From Nemania diffusa (Eukaryota; Ascomycota; Sordariomycetes; Xylariales; Xylariaceae): a stretch of 64,000 nucleotides of DNA. A program made the position numbers and the translations under genes. The stretch spans positions 558,001 to 622,000 of the forward strand of contig JBBPUQ010000002.1 of the NCBI GenBank assembly GCA_038501195.1. The letters run 5' to 3'. Shown piece by piece: positions 10,001 through 22,462 of this stretch. The notes beneath the pieces were generated by a model that worked only from the letters and a program-made list of their open reading frames with translations, did not search any database and was not told the origin of the DNA. Within the stretch, counting starts at the first letter, position 1. Every line of letters starts with the position of its first letter.

Positions 10001-12811
10001 TAGTGCTGCAGATAAATTTAACCCATATGTAAGGTATCGGGATGCATTGAGAAAGGTCGAAGACGAGTTCACTCGCTTTGAAGCAGTTGTAACGTTTGTT
10101 GTTGGGCGGAAGATATTCCACGGTTCACGTGTTACTCGAAAAAAAAAACATAGGCATTGAGATCCGGTATAGGCTCGCTAATCAACAGCGCTTAAAGGGG
10201 AAGCCTACCTAGAAAAGGCTAGTATTAAGCATTTAAAATTTTGAAGTTATAGTAATTAGTGTAGCTAAGCACTGCCATTGTTCGAGCCCAACTTCTCCTT
10301 GCTCCGTATACATGCCCACCCGATGTGTTAGAAAGAGAAGAATCAATTACGCTCATTTTGTTGGAAGAGAAGGTAGTGAGCTTAAGTAAGCACAGAGAAT
10401 AATACTGCGAGATTTGATTAAGGTACTATGTTGGCAAGATTAGCCAAACATATGCAGCGCTAGAATTCACGATGTTTCAGGCTGGTACTTCAGGGGATGC
10501 GTTCGGCGGATCTCAGGTTGGATGGCTTCAATCCATCAATATTCGAGTCTTGTCTGTGTTATATCACCAGCCATTAGGAATAGTAGCGGCAGTTATGGAA
10601 ACATAATGACCCAACAGAAGGGATCCCCATCCCGTAGTTTGCACGGGTTAGTTGTCTTCTGGTATATTGTGCGAATACTTGGGAGGTAATATCCTACAAC
10701 CGATCACCATATCACCAATCACAAAGGGCTACATGGCGCTGCTATTGATGGTCAAATTTGAAGGAGGGGACAATACCAACAAAAGTCCAAATCCAGCATT
10801 ATCGGCCTAGTTTGATCACTTGCTGGTACACGCAAACAGCCAGTTCCAGTGCCGGGTCACCAATATAGCCACCTCCCCGGTAACCTAACCTCGAATCTTC
10901 AGGTGTTCTATTGACCAACAATCTTTTGCCCCCGCCTCTACATTGAAACAAGGTAACTCTTACAGTTCGATACACTGGCACATCATGTATTGAGAAGTTG
11001 GTTGCGCTTGCTCTACATCTTCAGGCTATATATACATGATACTAAAATTTTACCTCTACCTACAGATGAAAGAAGTTGATGGGGAAACCTAGCACTTCGC
11101 CTCCCTTGCTCTTCAATGTGAACAGGGCAAAAACTATGGCTAGTTCCCTACACCCCCTGGAGGTGGGTTCTATCCAGCCTACCATGCAGATTCTCTAGAT
11201 AAAGATGGGAGATTGGACTTCGATGATATGATTCTTCATGTCAATCGTCAATATGAGAAAGTCATACAGAAGCTCAGATGATTGCCAGTTTGCTCCAGAT
11301 ATCCCTGCCACAGTAACAGCGACACAGTGAGGCATTCTGTAGGCGCTCTAGTAAGTACAGCTCAATGGGGAATGGGCTAGCGGAGAATCCATGTTGCCTG
11401 TTCTTGGGTACTCGCCGACAGCGAATGGAACTGCGGATGAACAGGACCAAAAGCCACTGTGTTCCGGGCGCTGCCACGTGTTACCCGTGACCTTCGGGCA
11501 TTCGGGCTCTCTCTAGATATATGATGCGTAATTCAAGTATGTCACTCTAGCTTCTGAGTAAGCGTACGAGTCTACGTCTCTGAGCGAGTACTGGTGTAGC
11601 AACAAGACGGCTAGTTTCTGCGCCGTTATTCGCTAACTCTGTTGTTCCCGCCACTGAGGTCTCCAAAGTTCTCTCCGTGCTTTGAGGCGAGACAGGTCTT
11701 ACTCGAGTAGGAAAAGCACGATGCCTGCCTTCACCACATCCCTTGGATCGTGAAGGGTGACCACGAGAGATATAGCACCACGCCAGAATCAACGAATAAA
11801 CATCACTTGAATCCTCAATAGGAACCTGATCGTCAGCGGGAAGAGCCGCATTATATTAAGTCGACATGGCCTAAGACGCTAGTTTATATCCTAGTAAACA
11901 ATATCCATTCGCCACCGGCATTGTTGACATCACAGCGGCTGTATATTTGAACTCCTTGCGTCCGTGTGTCCCTACATATCAATAGTTTATCTGCCTTTGC
12001 TCTCTTTATGGTTTCAAGTGTTGTAGCATCTGCTTGGAGTGCTAGGGTGGCCCCCACATTGGATTTTGTGATCCACGTACGAAATGAACTCCCCATGTAC
12101 CGTTGATGTAAAATCACCTATAGGTTCTACCCGACGATCTCTTCTATTTCTCTTTTCCCCGTACTCGTCTAGAAAGTCAGCAGGCAACACATGTTGTGCA
12201 ACATTTATTCCTGGTACACTGATATGTTCCCATCACAATGTCCACCCCAGCGCTAATATCAACAAGATGGTGTAATGCTTTTCTTCGTAGGACTTGCAGC
12301 TGATGTCGAGTTCCCTATGCTTCTGATCCTGTATATATTTGAGCCCGAGAATTTATGAATAACCTAGAAAGCTTCATCTCCCCCATCTTTCATATTATCC
12401 CCCTATTTCATGACAATAGATCGTTTCACCATAATTAAAGCCCATTCTCACTACTCCATTTCCAAGAATATTCCTAAGGATACTATTTCCCCAAGGACAC
12501 TAACAAAATGCCACCAATGGAAACCCAAGCATGGCCCTCGAGGAGCCTTTCCGTTGTGAAGGGACCAATAACTAAGTTTTATTTTATCCCGATAACTGGG
12601 GTAGGTAATACTTCTAATACCTGGGGCTCTAATACTGACTTTACTACAAGCTACAAGAGGGTACCCACTTCAGGGACTTATGGAACCACCTGAAGGAAGT
12701 TATTAAAAGAATAGAGTGGATTGAGATCCATCCAGGCTCTTGTGACGGATGGATCTGTGTCTATAAACCCAAAAATTTTGTTGCAACTATCGGTATGGCT
12801 AGTTTGAATGA
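7053..12811. other. 5.7-kb interval without a convincing gene
   Basis: Six-frame reading gives only short frames. On the minus strand, 8727-9474 holds fragments with long hydrophobic runs (for example in 8727-8924 and 9160-9474) that could be the remnant of a membrane protein gene, but frames change repeatedly and no family is recognised. Minus-strand fragments at 10799-10981 and 11884-12117 are likewise unassigned. A plus-strand frame starting at 12508 could supply a 5' exon for the next gene, but no phase-consistent splice join was found. No tRNA was recognised. Confidence 0.4.
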
Positions 12812-13600
12812 CATCGTCCCAAATACATACTGACCTCACTACCCCCAGATGCACTTCGCCTGCCAGTGTATGTGAAGGCGACAAAAGCTGCAAAGCCCAT
12901 ACACACATGCGACAAAAACGAGAGCGAGGCAATCATAATTAAAGCACCCCAGCGTCTCACCCGCTATTTATCGATTATTCTAAACCATGTCACGGCTTGG
13001 ACGAGCCAACCTCCCAATGAGGTACCGAGCGCTCCCGAGTCGACCACTACAAGTAACTCGCCCGTCATAGCTCACGGAACCTACATTCCCGGTACCGACC
13101 ATAAGCAAACGACACCCCATAAAGAGTGTGCCCCAGTTATAGCCCACGGAACTTGGATTCCTGGTATTGGCCACAGAAGACCTGAGCCAGCTTCACCCAT
13201 TCATAGTCCTATCGAAGATTACGGAATCTATCTACCTCCTCAGGTTTACCCCCAGCCCTTCTGGGGCGACACCTACACCACGCCCGAGTGGCCATGTTGG
13301 GGCCAGAGCCCCTCAACACAATATTCTGAGCCTGCAGGGTACCCATTCTTGCAGGCCTTCCATACGGTAAGCCTGAGTGGGTTTCACTACCTCACCAGCA
13401 TAAGACAAATAGAAAAGCTAGTAGCCCAGATTGCTAAGAGGCGCAGACTGAGAGATAGCCGATACTGGGTCATAGGAGGGGTTACCGTTATCCTCAAGTA
13501 CAAATGTGACGCACGAAAGATGAGAGAAGCTCTTGATGGCAAGAGATTGAACGGTTTGCCAATCACAGCCACACGCGGAAACTTGATTTGGGAGTTTTAG
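12812..13600 (+). CDS. RRM-like protein with duplicated motif, 5' end unresolved
   Basis: An open frame runs from about 12812 to TAG at 13600 and has no ATG near its start, so an upstream exon is expected. The coding part has a Pro/Thr-rich half containing a duplicated motif, VIAHGTYIPG then VIAHGTWIPG about 30 residues later. The C-terminal 80 residues (a TVSLSGF strand, a helix with RRRLRDSR, VTVILKYK, MREALDGKRLNG) have the strand-helix order of a degenerate RNA-recognition motif. The RRM assignment is inference from pattern only. The 3' flank is T-rich, as in fungal 3' UTRs. Confidence 0.5.
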   Translation, partial: HRPKYILTSLPPDALRLPVYVKATKAAKPIHTCDKNESEAIIIKAPQRLTRYLSIILNHVTAWTSQPPNEVPSAPESTTTSNSPVIAHGTYIPGTDHKQTTPHKECAPVIAHGTWIPGIGHRRPEPASPIHSPIEDYGIYLPPQVYPQPFWGDTYTTPEWPCWGQSPSTQYSEPAGYPFLQAFHTVSLSGFHYLTSIRQIEKLVAQIAKRRRLRDSRYWVIGGVTVILKYKCDARKMREALDGKRLNGLPITATRGNLIWEF

Positions 13601-15301
13601 CAGGGAAAGAAACAAGGGCTATGAGGGTTATGGGGGGTTTGGTGTTTTGTCCGGTGTTGTTTGCCTTTTTATTTTTCTTATTTCCTTATTAATTCCCTAC
13701 GAATTTCGTCTTCGATCTTTTTTTGAATGTTTCCTTTTCGGGTGTTTGGCAAAACAATCTTCTATTTTCCTTACTCTTAATGTGTGTTGACTAGAACATG
13801 GTAGCGCTTTAACAATTTAATTTACTTTGCATTCGTCAGGAGAAAAAACGTGAATGGCTTCTTCTTTGGCGTGAATTGATGGGGAGTTGGTAGATTGCCT
13901 GGCTTTGTAAAGACATGTCTTCATGCTCCACGGTGTAAAACTTGATGCCTCAGGCACAAACACTGTAGACCTTCTGCATTGGGCTACCTAAAACTATGAT
14001 TTTCCCCATTTATAAACCTCAATTCAATGCTGGATTCAACAACTTAGCGCCATTTAGCACTAAAGGGAACTACGATTAAACTAATGTAGTGAGCGATTTA
14101 CTTTCACTAAACCCTTTAACATAATTGTATCAGCAGCCTACCGTATCTAACCCCTCGCCCCATTTCGACTGTTAATTTTAGCCCTCACTCATGCAGGCAC
14201 TGTATAGATTTTCACGTTCCTCGGTATTGCATATAAAAGCACAACTATAGCTCTGCACATTTGTTCGTTCGATATTTTACAGTTCTATTGCAGAATTAGC
14301 TAACCTACAAAGTTACCACAAGGTACAAGTACGTAGGTACTTGTCCACGTAGCTTGTAGTGGTTGGGCGTCAACAAGGCCCCACTGAAGCAAACTGGCAC
14401 GAGTAGCCAGCACGTCTTCTGACAGGGCCGCTGAATGCCTAGCCCAGCATGAACCCGCCTGCTGGACCGGATTGGTCCGCTTCTCTTCCTTGGACGGCAA
14501 CTGATTGGCCGGTGTCTGTTCACGCCCCTCTTATTTTGGGTTGCCCTCGACCTTTGACATCGACATTCAACCCCTCCTCCATCCCCCAACACATCATCAC
14601 ATCTGCCCAGTACATCCATCCATCCATCTAGTGTGCATCTTTCTCGTTTCTCCATTACTTGACAAGTGACTTGGCAATAACCGTGTTCTACAGCTTCCAG
14701 CTCTCTGCTTCTCGCAGAATCATCGTCTTGATACTTACTCTTCCAACTCGCAGCTCCCGGTCGCGTTTCTTGATTTCCTGGTCTCATCACGATCCAGAAT
14801 CAACACGCTCCTCGCTCCCCGCTCCCTGCCCCCTCCTGCTCCTCTTCCACTGCCGCTTCCCCTTTACCGCTTCACGTCTTTACCAGATCTCGAGACTATC
14901 CTCTAGACTAGGTGTACTTTGGACTGAATTCTACCCCACTACATTCCCCCGACGGTCGCTTCTCGGGCCTTAGTGCCACTTGCCCAACGAAGTGTCGTCC
15001 GAGCTTGAACTCACCCCAGGTTTATCCATTCTCCAACCTTCTGCTCGACTCCTCTTACGCTTGAGTCACGGAAGGTGTGAAGTAACTCCTATTTGCCCCC
15101 TGTCTTTCTCCCTTAACTCTATTCCTAGGTGATCAAACAGTCTCTCTACCAGCTGTCGCAGCCATAGCATCGCTGCCCAAGTCCATAGCATAGTCAATAT
15201 AAGAGACAGTATTATCAGAGCTTTTCACTCTTGCCACTGCGACTCTCCTGCGCGTTTATCGTTGTCCTACTTTCTCACTCCCACACCGCTCTCGCAGCAG
15301 A

Positions 15302-15374
15302 AAGACAGAAAGACACAGACGAACAGACATACATACAGACAGACAGACAGACAAACAGACATACACACAGACAG
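15302..15374 (+). repeat. (ACAG)n microsatellite in a leader
   Basis: Imperfect ACAG/ACAT/ACAA tetranucleotide repeats cover about 70 bp. They lie 110-180 bp before the start codon of the Gln-rich gene, inside the probable 5' UTR. Confidence 0.85.
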
Positions 15375-15419
15375 CCGTCGCAGTTTATCGGATTTGCATC
15401 GCTCCATCTGTTTTAGCAA

Positions 15420-15483
15420 GTGAGTATCTGTCCTTTTTGTTGGTTGTCTCTTAGGCATTCGCTGACTCTCCCCAACTATCTAG
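15420..15483 (+). promoter_or_regulatory. probable 5' UTR intron
   Basis: GTGAGTATC follows CAA, and CTATCTAG lies two bases before the start codon ATG at 15486. Both fit intron consensus, and the 64-bp length matches other introns in the window. Confidence 0.5.
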
Positions 15484-15485
15484 AT

Positions 15486-16449
15486 ATGGCATTCACACAG
15501 GCAAATGTGCAATCTAGCGAGGAGCTCGCTAGTCTTTTCGCTCGCAACATGACGTTCCAACAATCACAGCCAGCTCAGCAGACTACTCAACTGCCACTGA
15601 GCCAGCAGCAGCCCGAGCCGGAACCTATTAAATACTCCATTTCCCAACACTACCACCACTCCGCTCACACTGTTAATCAAGATCCCCCGGCTTCGGAACC
15701 CCAGCGCTCATTCTCAGTGCCCCCACAATCGCAGCCCTCGGCAGAGCAGATTTTAAGTCGTCATGGTATAGATCCTCTGTGTTTGTCTCCGCAGCAACTG
15801 GATCTATTTAAAACTGCCGATACTCCTCAGCAGATACGCTTAATCGAGCTTTGGCAAATATGCCCCCCTAAAAACTCGCAAGAAACTAATACAACCGTGG
15901 CCTGGACAAACACAACAGTCAAGAAAGAGGAAGCTATTGCGCAACTCCACTATGAGCTGCAGGCTGCAGAGGAAGCGGCTCGGAGAAACTCTTTGATGAG
16001 CTGTACGCATTTCGAGTCTTTTATTTCCACTCCTCCCCCCGTGTCACGTGTTCCCCCACATACCCCTAACCCCTCCAAGGTTCGGGGTCTAGATGGTTGT
16101 TTACAATAAGGGGTAATTTCTAACTTTGGTCTTGATAGTGGACGGCACCCCACTAACACCTGTTCAAACGACGGACGGTCATTGGGTTAACACGGCATAT
16201 GTTGAACCATACATGATGTCAGGGTATGAGATGATGGCTCGGCGTGAGTATGAGGAATCAGCGAGGCGGCAGCTGCAGGAAGAGATGTCAAAGCCGAAGG
16301 AAGTCTTCAACCATTTCGGGTCCCCTGTTGGTACCGGCAACTATCGCCTAGCCACAGATCCCGTCTATGCCAACGATTGGACTCTGCGACAACAGGCCAT
16401 GGAGGACCAATACGGTGCGTTCCAGCAGATGGGTGATATGGAGCTCTAG
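15486..16449 (+). CDS. Gln-rich conserved hypothetical protein, 2 exons
   Basis: Exon 1 is 15486-16002 and exon 2 is 16139-16449; the intron has donor GTACGC, a CTAAC branch site and acceptor TAG. The joined frame gives 275 residues. The N-terminal half is Gln/Pro/Ser-rich and the region around residue 95-125 (ILSRHGIDPLCLSP) is more ordered. An Ala/Glu-rich helix (QLHYELQAAEEAARR) follows, then a C-terminal part with WVNTAYVEPYMM and a charged helix (REYEESARRQLQEEM). There is no signal peptide or membrane segment, so a nuclear or cytoplasmic role is likely. No named domain is recognised; the Gln-rich composition suggests a transcription-associated factor, which is inference. Confidence 0.65.
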
Positions 16450-17915
16450 TCTTGTAAATATCATGCTCTTGCCAGTTCAATGCTGATGGGGGTCGTGCGA
16501 CATACCCTCCGTATACTTAGGGCATACCTAGTCTAGTCTACCTCAGAGAGTGTATAGCCAGATAGCTCTATAGCTGGAAGTGGTGGAGGGAGCCAACAAC
16601 TGCATGAGCATAGCACATTTCTAGTCGAGCCGGGGGCGAGGAAAGGATTGATGGCTCTGCCTACATTACATACTCTTGAATTCATGTCTTAGGACGGCGT
16701 TGAGGGATGTCGGTGTGGGCTTTTCCCTAGTTATTCTTGTTTCCTTCGCAATCCCGCGCTTTTTCTCTGTTGTCTCTCCCCGATCCGAGCATATTTATGC
16801 TATGTACAACTAACTTCCGATGATCTAAAGCTCTATAGGTTCCTGAGGTTTAGTACATTTATTATATGCGAGGTACGTCGGCCCCGAGACCATTGGCCTT
16901 CCTTCACAATTCATTATCAGCTGTCATTTACTGTATCGTTTCGATACCAATTTACCCCATACCCAGTCCGTCCCTTAATATCAACCGTTCGCCTCTCCTT
17001 GCATCTCGTTATACTCTATTCGTTTTCCTGCGTCAGATTTAGCATGTGCAGGAAAATACTGGGGATCTCCTCTCCCTTGGTAAATCAGCATGGGTGAGAA
17101 GAAAAATAAGTTATCAGATCAATATACACTGTCCTATATATACTCAGCACCTCTAGATAAAGCAGTAGTTAAGTGGACGAACGCGGGGGGCGATATGCCA
17201 CCGTCTTGCATTGCATGCCCCTCTTCATAGACACTAGCCGCTATAGATCTCGATCTATATCGACGCGTAAACGTGCAACGTGAGAACCTCCCTACATTTC
17301 GCTAGAACACCTGATATACCGGCAAATGCACCACGGTGGCAAGGTCTGCTGCGCCCCGCGAAACCCAAACCAAGCTCATGGTTGCAGAGTGATAAGGCTC
17401 CACGAGACGGGTTCACTCGGCTATCTACTAGCTAGTTTGCGGGGGCATAATACATGTCAAGTGCGTAGACACGGCTGGCGGGGCAAACAAGGCTTACATT
17501 TGGCCGAGGCCGCACGAGGCTTACGAAGTGGTCTGGTTATTCTGGCTAGAGGATCCCGATGGCGCCATCCAGGTCATGAACGTATCCGGCATACTGTGCG
17601 TGTAGGACGCTAGCATGTTTCAGAGAGAAAGCTCTCCTCGTTGCACCCGTCTGCCCGCGTAAAGGGCCCGAGCAAACACGCCTTCACGAGGCAAGGGAGG
17701 GACTGGAGTCCTACTATAGTGGCCAATGGGGGCCGAAAGCCCGTTGTATATATATTGCTTGTCAAGAAAGCGGGATGCACGAGGGGGTTAGGAAATGAGG
17801 ACTATGTACATTGGATAGATGGGCGTGAGACACGGGTTGTTGACTGAATGGGGGATTGATACCGGAGGCAAGATCTCGCGCGTCTGTGTGATGCATTTGT
17901 GTGTACTGTGCTGTA
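16450..17915. other. intergenic
   Basis: This interval holds the 3' flanks of two convergent genes. Short plus-strand frames at 17326-17847 have no start context or family similarity. No RNA gene or repeat is recognised. Confidence 0.4.
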
Positions 17916-19462
17916 CTACCGCTTCTTGCTCCGCTTCTTCGCCTTGTTGCTGCTGCTGCTGCTCTGCGCCTGGCTCCCCGTCGCCTTGGGCTGGGGCAGG
18001 TCCTCGACGCTCTTCTCGAGCAGCTCGAAGTCGTCGGCCGAGTCCGTCGAGGGCGTGCGCTGTGCCGCGGCCGCGTCCGAGTCGGCCGAGTCGTCCTCCA
18101 GGTCCTGTGCGTCGTCTGCCTCGGCACCCGCGGGTGGGGCACCAGTTACTTTGCGCGTCGTGAACGCGTAGAGCCAGCCTGGGAGCTTGTAGAGCGCCGT
18201 GTCCTTCCATGTGGGCGGGGGGAGTTCGTTGGGCTAGATAATCCGCTGTTAGCTTTCACACTTCGCAAGGGGGTTTCTTCATAGATGGATAAGAGATAGA
18301 AGGGGAAGAGGATGAGGAGACGTACGTCAAGCAGAAACTCGTGGACGGTTCCCTCGCTGTCTTCCTGCTCGAGATAGACGTCGCCGAGGGAGTCCACGAC
18401 GAGGATCTTGCCGTTCTCAGCCACGATGCGCTTCTTGGCGCCCGTCGGTCCAGGGCCCGCCTGCGCCTGCGCCTGCGGCACGGGCGTCGCGCTGCCGCTC
18501 GCCTGCTGGCTGCTCCGTCCCGCCTTGGCGCGGCTAGACCGCTTGCCGTCCTTGCCCGACTCCTTGCGCGTCTCGCGCTCTTGGAACCTACGCTGCTTGC
18601 GGTTCAGGGCGATAGGCGGCTGCTGCTGCTGCTGCTGCTCATCGTCGCCCCCCGCCTGCGGCTGCTGCGGCGGCGGGGTGGCGGTCCCAGGGGCACCAGC
18701 GGCGGCGGCGTCGAGGCCGGGGATGGCGAAGTTGTCACCCCAGGCGGCGTGGCGCGCGAACTTGATGTAGCGCTCGACGAACTCGCGCTGGCGGCGCCAG
18801 CTCATGTACAGGGCGATGTAGTGGAAGCCGCCGCCGCCGACGAGCAGGCAGCCGACGAGCACGGTGCCGAGCCCCGGGCGGTAGCGGCTGTAGTAGTACT
18901 CGGTGCCCTTCCACGTGGGGAAGCCGTTCCTGAGGAAGTGGTCGTAGCGGTCGCGGCCGGCGCCCCGCAGCACGTTGGTCACGATCGACAGGCGCGCCTG
19001 GCGCTCCGAGGCCTTCTTCACGGCCGCCTTGAGCTGCGACGCGCTGGGGGGCTTGGCCACCTTCACGCCGGGGGTCCCCTTGGCGGCCTTGTTCTGCTTG
19101 GCGCGGTCCGCCATCATCTGCTGGCGCACCTTGTCGGGGTGCAGCGCGCGCGACTTGCGCTTGTACGCCTTGTTGATCTCGTCTTGTGTCGCTGACGGTG
19201 CGACGCCGAGGAACCCGTAGAATGTCATGTCCGGCCCTTCGTGTGTGGCGAGCTCATCGCGGACGCGGAAAATCTCGCGGTCTGTGGAAGGAGAGGATGT
19301 GAGTTAGACAGAGAGAAACAAGAGGCCGGATAGGGTGCGATGAATTGGTTTCCTGGGGTGCATGAATGGATGTTCATCTTCTTGCATACCTTCTTTTGAC
19401 CATGCCGCCGTGAGAGGCGTTAACAAGGCCACGAGGCCAAGGGTTAACGTAGAAAACTTCAT
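17916..19462 (-). CDS. erj5: ER-membrane DnaJ protein, Erj5-like
   Basis: There are three exons on the minus strand: 19462-19390, 19281-18326 and 18233-17916 (introns 108 and 92 bp, all joins in phase), giving 448 aa. The first 20 residues (MKFSTLTLGLVALLTPLTAA) form a signal peptide. The J domain follows at about residues 42-120, with the diagnostic HPD in SRALHPDK. A hydrophobic segment (GTVLVGCLLVGGGGF) is the membrane anchor, followed by a conserved RYIKFAR. The C-terminal half holds a Gln tract, Lys/Arg-rich stretches and an acidic/Ser tail ending in basic residues. The family stimulates Hsp70 ATPase (Kar2/BiP) at the ER. Low-complexity expansions are unusually long. GC content is clearly higher than in neighbouring intergenic DNA. 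Confidence 0.85.
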
Positions 19463-20706
19463 TGTGATCTTTTGTGCACGGTGGTATTATCGTTTTCGAT
19501 GGTCGTGTTCGGCGGTTGCGTCGTCGATTACCATCCAGGTTAAAATTCAACTCCCAAACCGACGTCAAGGATGACGAAAGGCAAAAGGTTAATGAAGACA
19601 GACAACAGTGATGGTATATATACTCTGTACTACAGGCGGTCTGCGTTATTCAACGCAAGACCCCGGACGAGAACACACGCGCGGACAATTGATGGTCATG
19701 CGCATCAATGTGAGTGTATGTCGTATATATATTCTGTAGCGTACCCCAGAATTGTGCTGTGGAGGACAGGACAATTGGCTTGCTGTCCTCTTTTTCTTTT
19801 TTTTTCTTTGCCAGGGTCGAAGACTCGATATGGAGAGGTGTCGAAATCGGGTTCAGGCGAGTGGAGATCCGGCAGCTCTTCCAGGCCCACTTATTACCTA
19901 TTCATGGTCGAATTCAGGGGTTGTCGTTTTGAGAGGACCTACCCTATATACACCCTTTTCTATCTTGCCCTGCATCAGATATCTAGATAGCAGCTAGACT
20001 AAATGGGTGATAATGCTGTGATGAGTTTCTCTTTTTTGGCGTCCGCCTCTACTTGCCCAATTTAATCCTCGCCAATGATAGCCTCATATAAGCGTGCCCA
20101 GAAAAGCCATGGACATTAAACCCAGAAACCTCTCCATCCTACAACAACGCCACAGTACCATACTTACATAGTCTCTTGATATTACTCCGCAAATGAACCT
20201 GGGTTGGTCTCTATGTAGTCTACGTTCCAAAGTGAGATGATCCGCACGAATATTATACAATACTACATGAGTGAATGGCTACGATGCGAATCAATCTCAC
20301 CTCTTATCTATCACACTGGAACTAGCCAATGGGCAAGGTAGACTATTTTGAAATTCCTTGGAACTGTGCCGGGTATATTGATATATCAGCGACGATGCAA
20401 CATCATCACCGGTAGTAGGGCAACCCTGTCGTTCTGAGAAACAATTACCGAGATGCGGGGATGGCTGAATCTTACCGAACCCGCAAGTATGGGGATGTGA
20501 CGATCCTGCTATTGGTTCACCTGTGCAGCTGGGACGGTCATCTTGGAGAACGAGCCATGGCCCATGACGAATTTCCTATTCCCACGGGCTAGATCCCATG
20601 GTACCGTTCTCATAAATCCCCGGGTTTCCTGCTTGCCTCTGCCCAGCTCCTCTAGTGTAAGCTACTCGCATCCTCCCGGTGTAAACTGATAGCTGACCTT
20701 GTCACC
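19463..20706. other. divergent promoter region
   Basis: This 1.24-kb interval separates the divergent J-protein and sugar transporter genes. Short AT-rich runs occur (TATATATACTC near 19615 and another TATATATATT near 19725). No gene is supported. Confidence 0.45.
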
Positions 20707-22462
20707 ATGTCGACGTCTAAACTAGTCGAGACCTCACTTTGGGCAAATAGAAAATGTCTCCTGATATGTGCTACTGTCGCCATAGCGAACATGCAGTACG
20801 GATTAGACTCCGCTGCTATCGGAGCTCTCCAGGCGATGCCGGGGTTCCTAGCCGTGTTCGGCTATCCTGACCCTGATCAACCCGGTGGTTACGGGATAGA
20901 CGTGAGAACATCTCTTATCATCTTCATACTGTCTACTAATAGTAGTCACAGGGCACATTCCAAAGGCTTATAGGCTCTCTCCTAACTCTAGGCGCCTTTA
21001 TCTCCTCCCTCGTAGCTGGTATCTTCGCCCATTACTTCGGCAGAAAGGCAGCTCTGTGGTCGGCCTGCGTCTTGAACACAGTTGCCTGCATCATCCAGAT
21101 CTCCACGACAAGCAAGGTGGCCGTGTACATCGGCCGCCTCATCCTCGGCCTGGCGAACGGGTTCCTCGTCACCTTCTCCAACATCTACACAGCCGAGGCG
21201 GCGCCTGCCCATCTGCGCGCCGTCATGGTAGCGCTGTTCTCGGAATGGGTGAATATCGGGAGCATCATCGGGAGCGCGGTGACGAACAGGACCAAGAACT
21301 TCCTCACGAAGTCGTCCTATGAAATCCCGCTCGGGACGCTCTTTATCGTACCCACCCTCCTGTCCATTGGCCTTCTGTTTGTTCCGGAAAGTCCGCGGTA
21401 TTTACTGTACAGAGGCGATACTGAGGAGGCGCGGAAGGCCCTGGAGACCCTGAGAGGGGACTCCTTGTTGCCAGAGGATCTAGAAGTCGAATGGGTAGAA
21501 ATGGTGAAAGGTATTGACGAGGAGAAGCGATTGTCTGAGAAGATAGGGGCTCTAGACATGTTCAAAGGTGCGTATTCCCGTCTGCCCGCAAGGTCCCAGC
21601 ACAGACTAATTTCCCCATAGGGACCGAGCTCCGTCGCACACTCCTGTGCTACGGCGTGATCGCCACCCAAACCGGCGCCGGCTCCTGGTTCGTGATCAGC
21701 TACTCGACCTACTTCATGATCGTCGCCGGCCTCTCCGTCGACGAAGCCTTCAAGTTCTCCGTCATGAACACCGTGCTGGGCTTCGTCGGCGTCAACGTGG
21801 GCATGTACCTCATGCGCCACGTCATGGGGCGACGGACTATCCTCATGACCGGCGCGCTCGTGCAGGGCGCCGCCATGCTAGGCCTCGCCGTGTCCGCCAC
21901 CGTGGCGCCCGGCACCTACGCCGCGCGCAGCTGCCTGATCGCCTTCGTGGCCATCTACCTGTTCTCGTACAACGCGTTCGTGGGCGACGCCACGTACCCC
22001 ACGGCCACGGAGCTCGTGAGCACGAGGCTGAGGTCGTGGTCGGTCGGGTCGGCGATTAGTATTGGGTACTTCCTCGCGTGGCTGACGTCGTTCTTCTCGC
22101 CGTACTTTATCAATCCCGAGAACCTCAACTGGGTGAGTAGCGGGGTTCCTTTGTTATTTTATTGCGATGCCGCACTGCCGATTGTAGAAGCTGACTGGTT
22201 ACGTTCGCAGGGTGCTAAGTACGGGTATATCTGGGCGGGATCCAATCTGGCTTGCTTCGTGTTCTTCTATCTATTCGTGCCTGAGACGAAGGGCCGGACT
22301 TTGGAGGAGATCGACGAGCTGTTTAATAATCGGGTGTCGGTTCGGAACTTTAAGACGTATCAAACTAATATTATTAGCGAAGCATTGAAGGATGTCAAGG
22401 AGCGGAGTGGGGGCCTCGAGGAGGGTACCTCGCCAGTTACCGAGCATGTTGATCACGTTTAA
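20707..22462 (+). CDS. MFS sugar transporter, 4 exons
   Basis: Exons are 20707-20901, 20952-21567, 21621-22132 and 22211-22462; the introns of 50, 53 and 78 bp all have GT/AG ends and keep phase, giving 524 aa. Family marks of the sugar porter group are present: HYFGRK in the loop after the second membrane helix, PESPRYLLYRG at the end of the sixth and PETKGRTLEEIDELF at the C terminus. About twelve hydrophobic segments are visible. The protein would import hexoses or di/oligosaccharides by proton symport at the plasma membrane; closeness to maltose/alpha-glucoside permeases is possible, but the substrate cannot be read from sequence. The last intron has no stop in frame, so retention would add 26 residues. 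Confidence 0.85.

Larger units (their letters stand above)
13601..15485. other. intergenic and long CT-rich leader
   Basis: The first 700 bp are AT-rich with no gene. From about 14530 the plus strand becomes strongly CT-rich, the usual look of a filamentous-fungal promoter and 5' UTR, and this continues to the start of the Gln-rich gene. A tetranucleotide microsatellite lies at 15302-15374 and a probable leader intron at 15420-15483. Confidence 0.5.

Noticed and set aside
10200..10300. GTTCGAGCCC resembling a tRNA B box
   Set aside because: The spacing to a possible A box is far too short and no acceptor stem forms.
12678..12932. Minus-strand 84-codon frame
   Set aside because: It overlaps the plus-strand RRM-like gene, and the plus-strand frame has better coding character.
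17326..17847. Two plus-strand frames rich in Arg and Gly
   Set aside because: No homology, start context or intron structure; probably chance open frames in GC-rich DNA.
18341..19195. Long plus-strand frame opposite the J-protein
   Set aside because: A shadow of the GC-rich J-protein coding strand; composition is Leu/Arg/Ala repeats.
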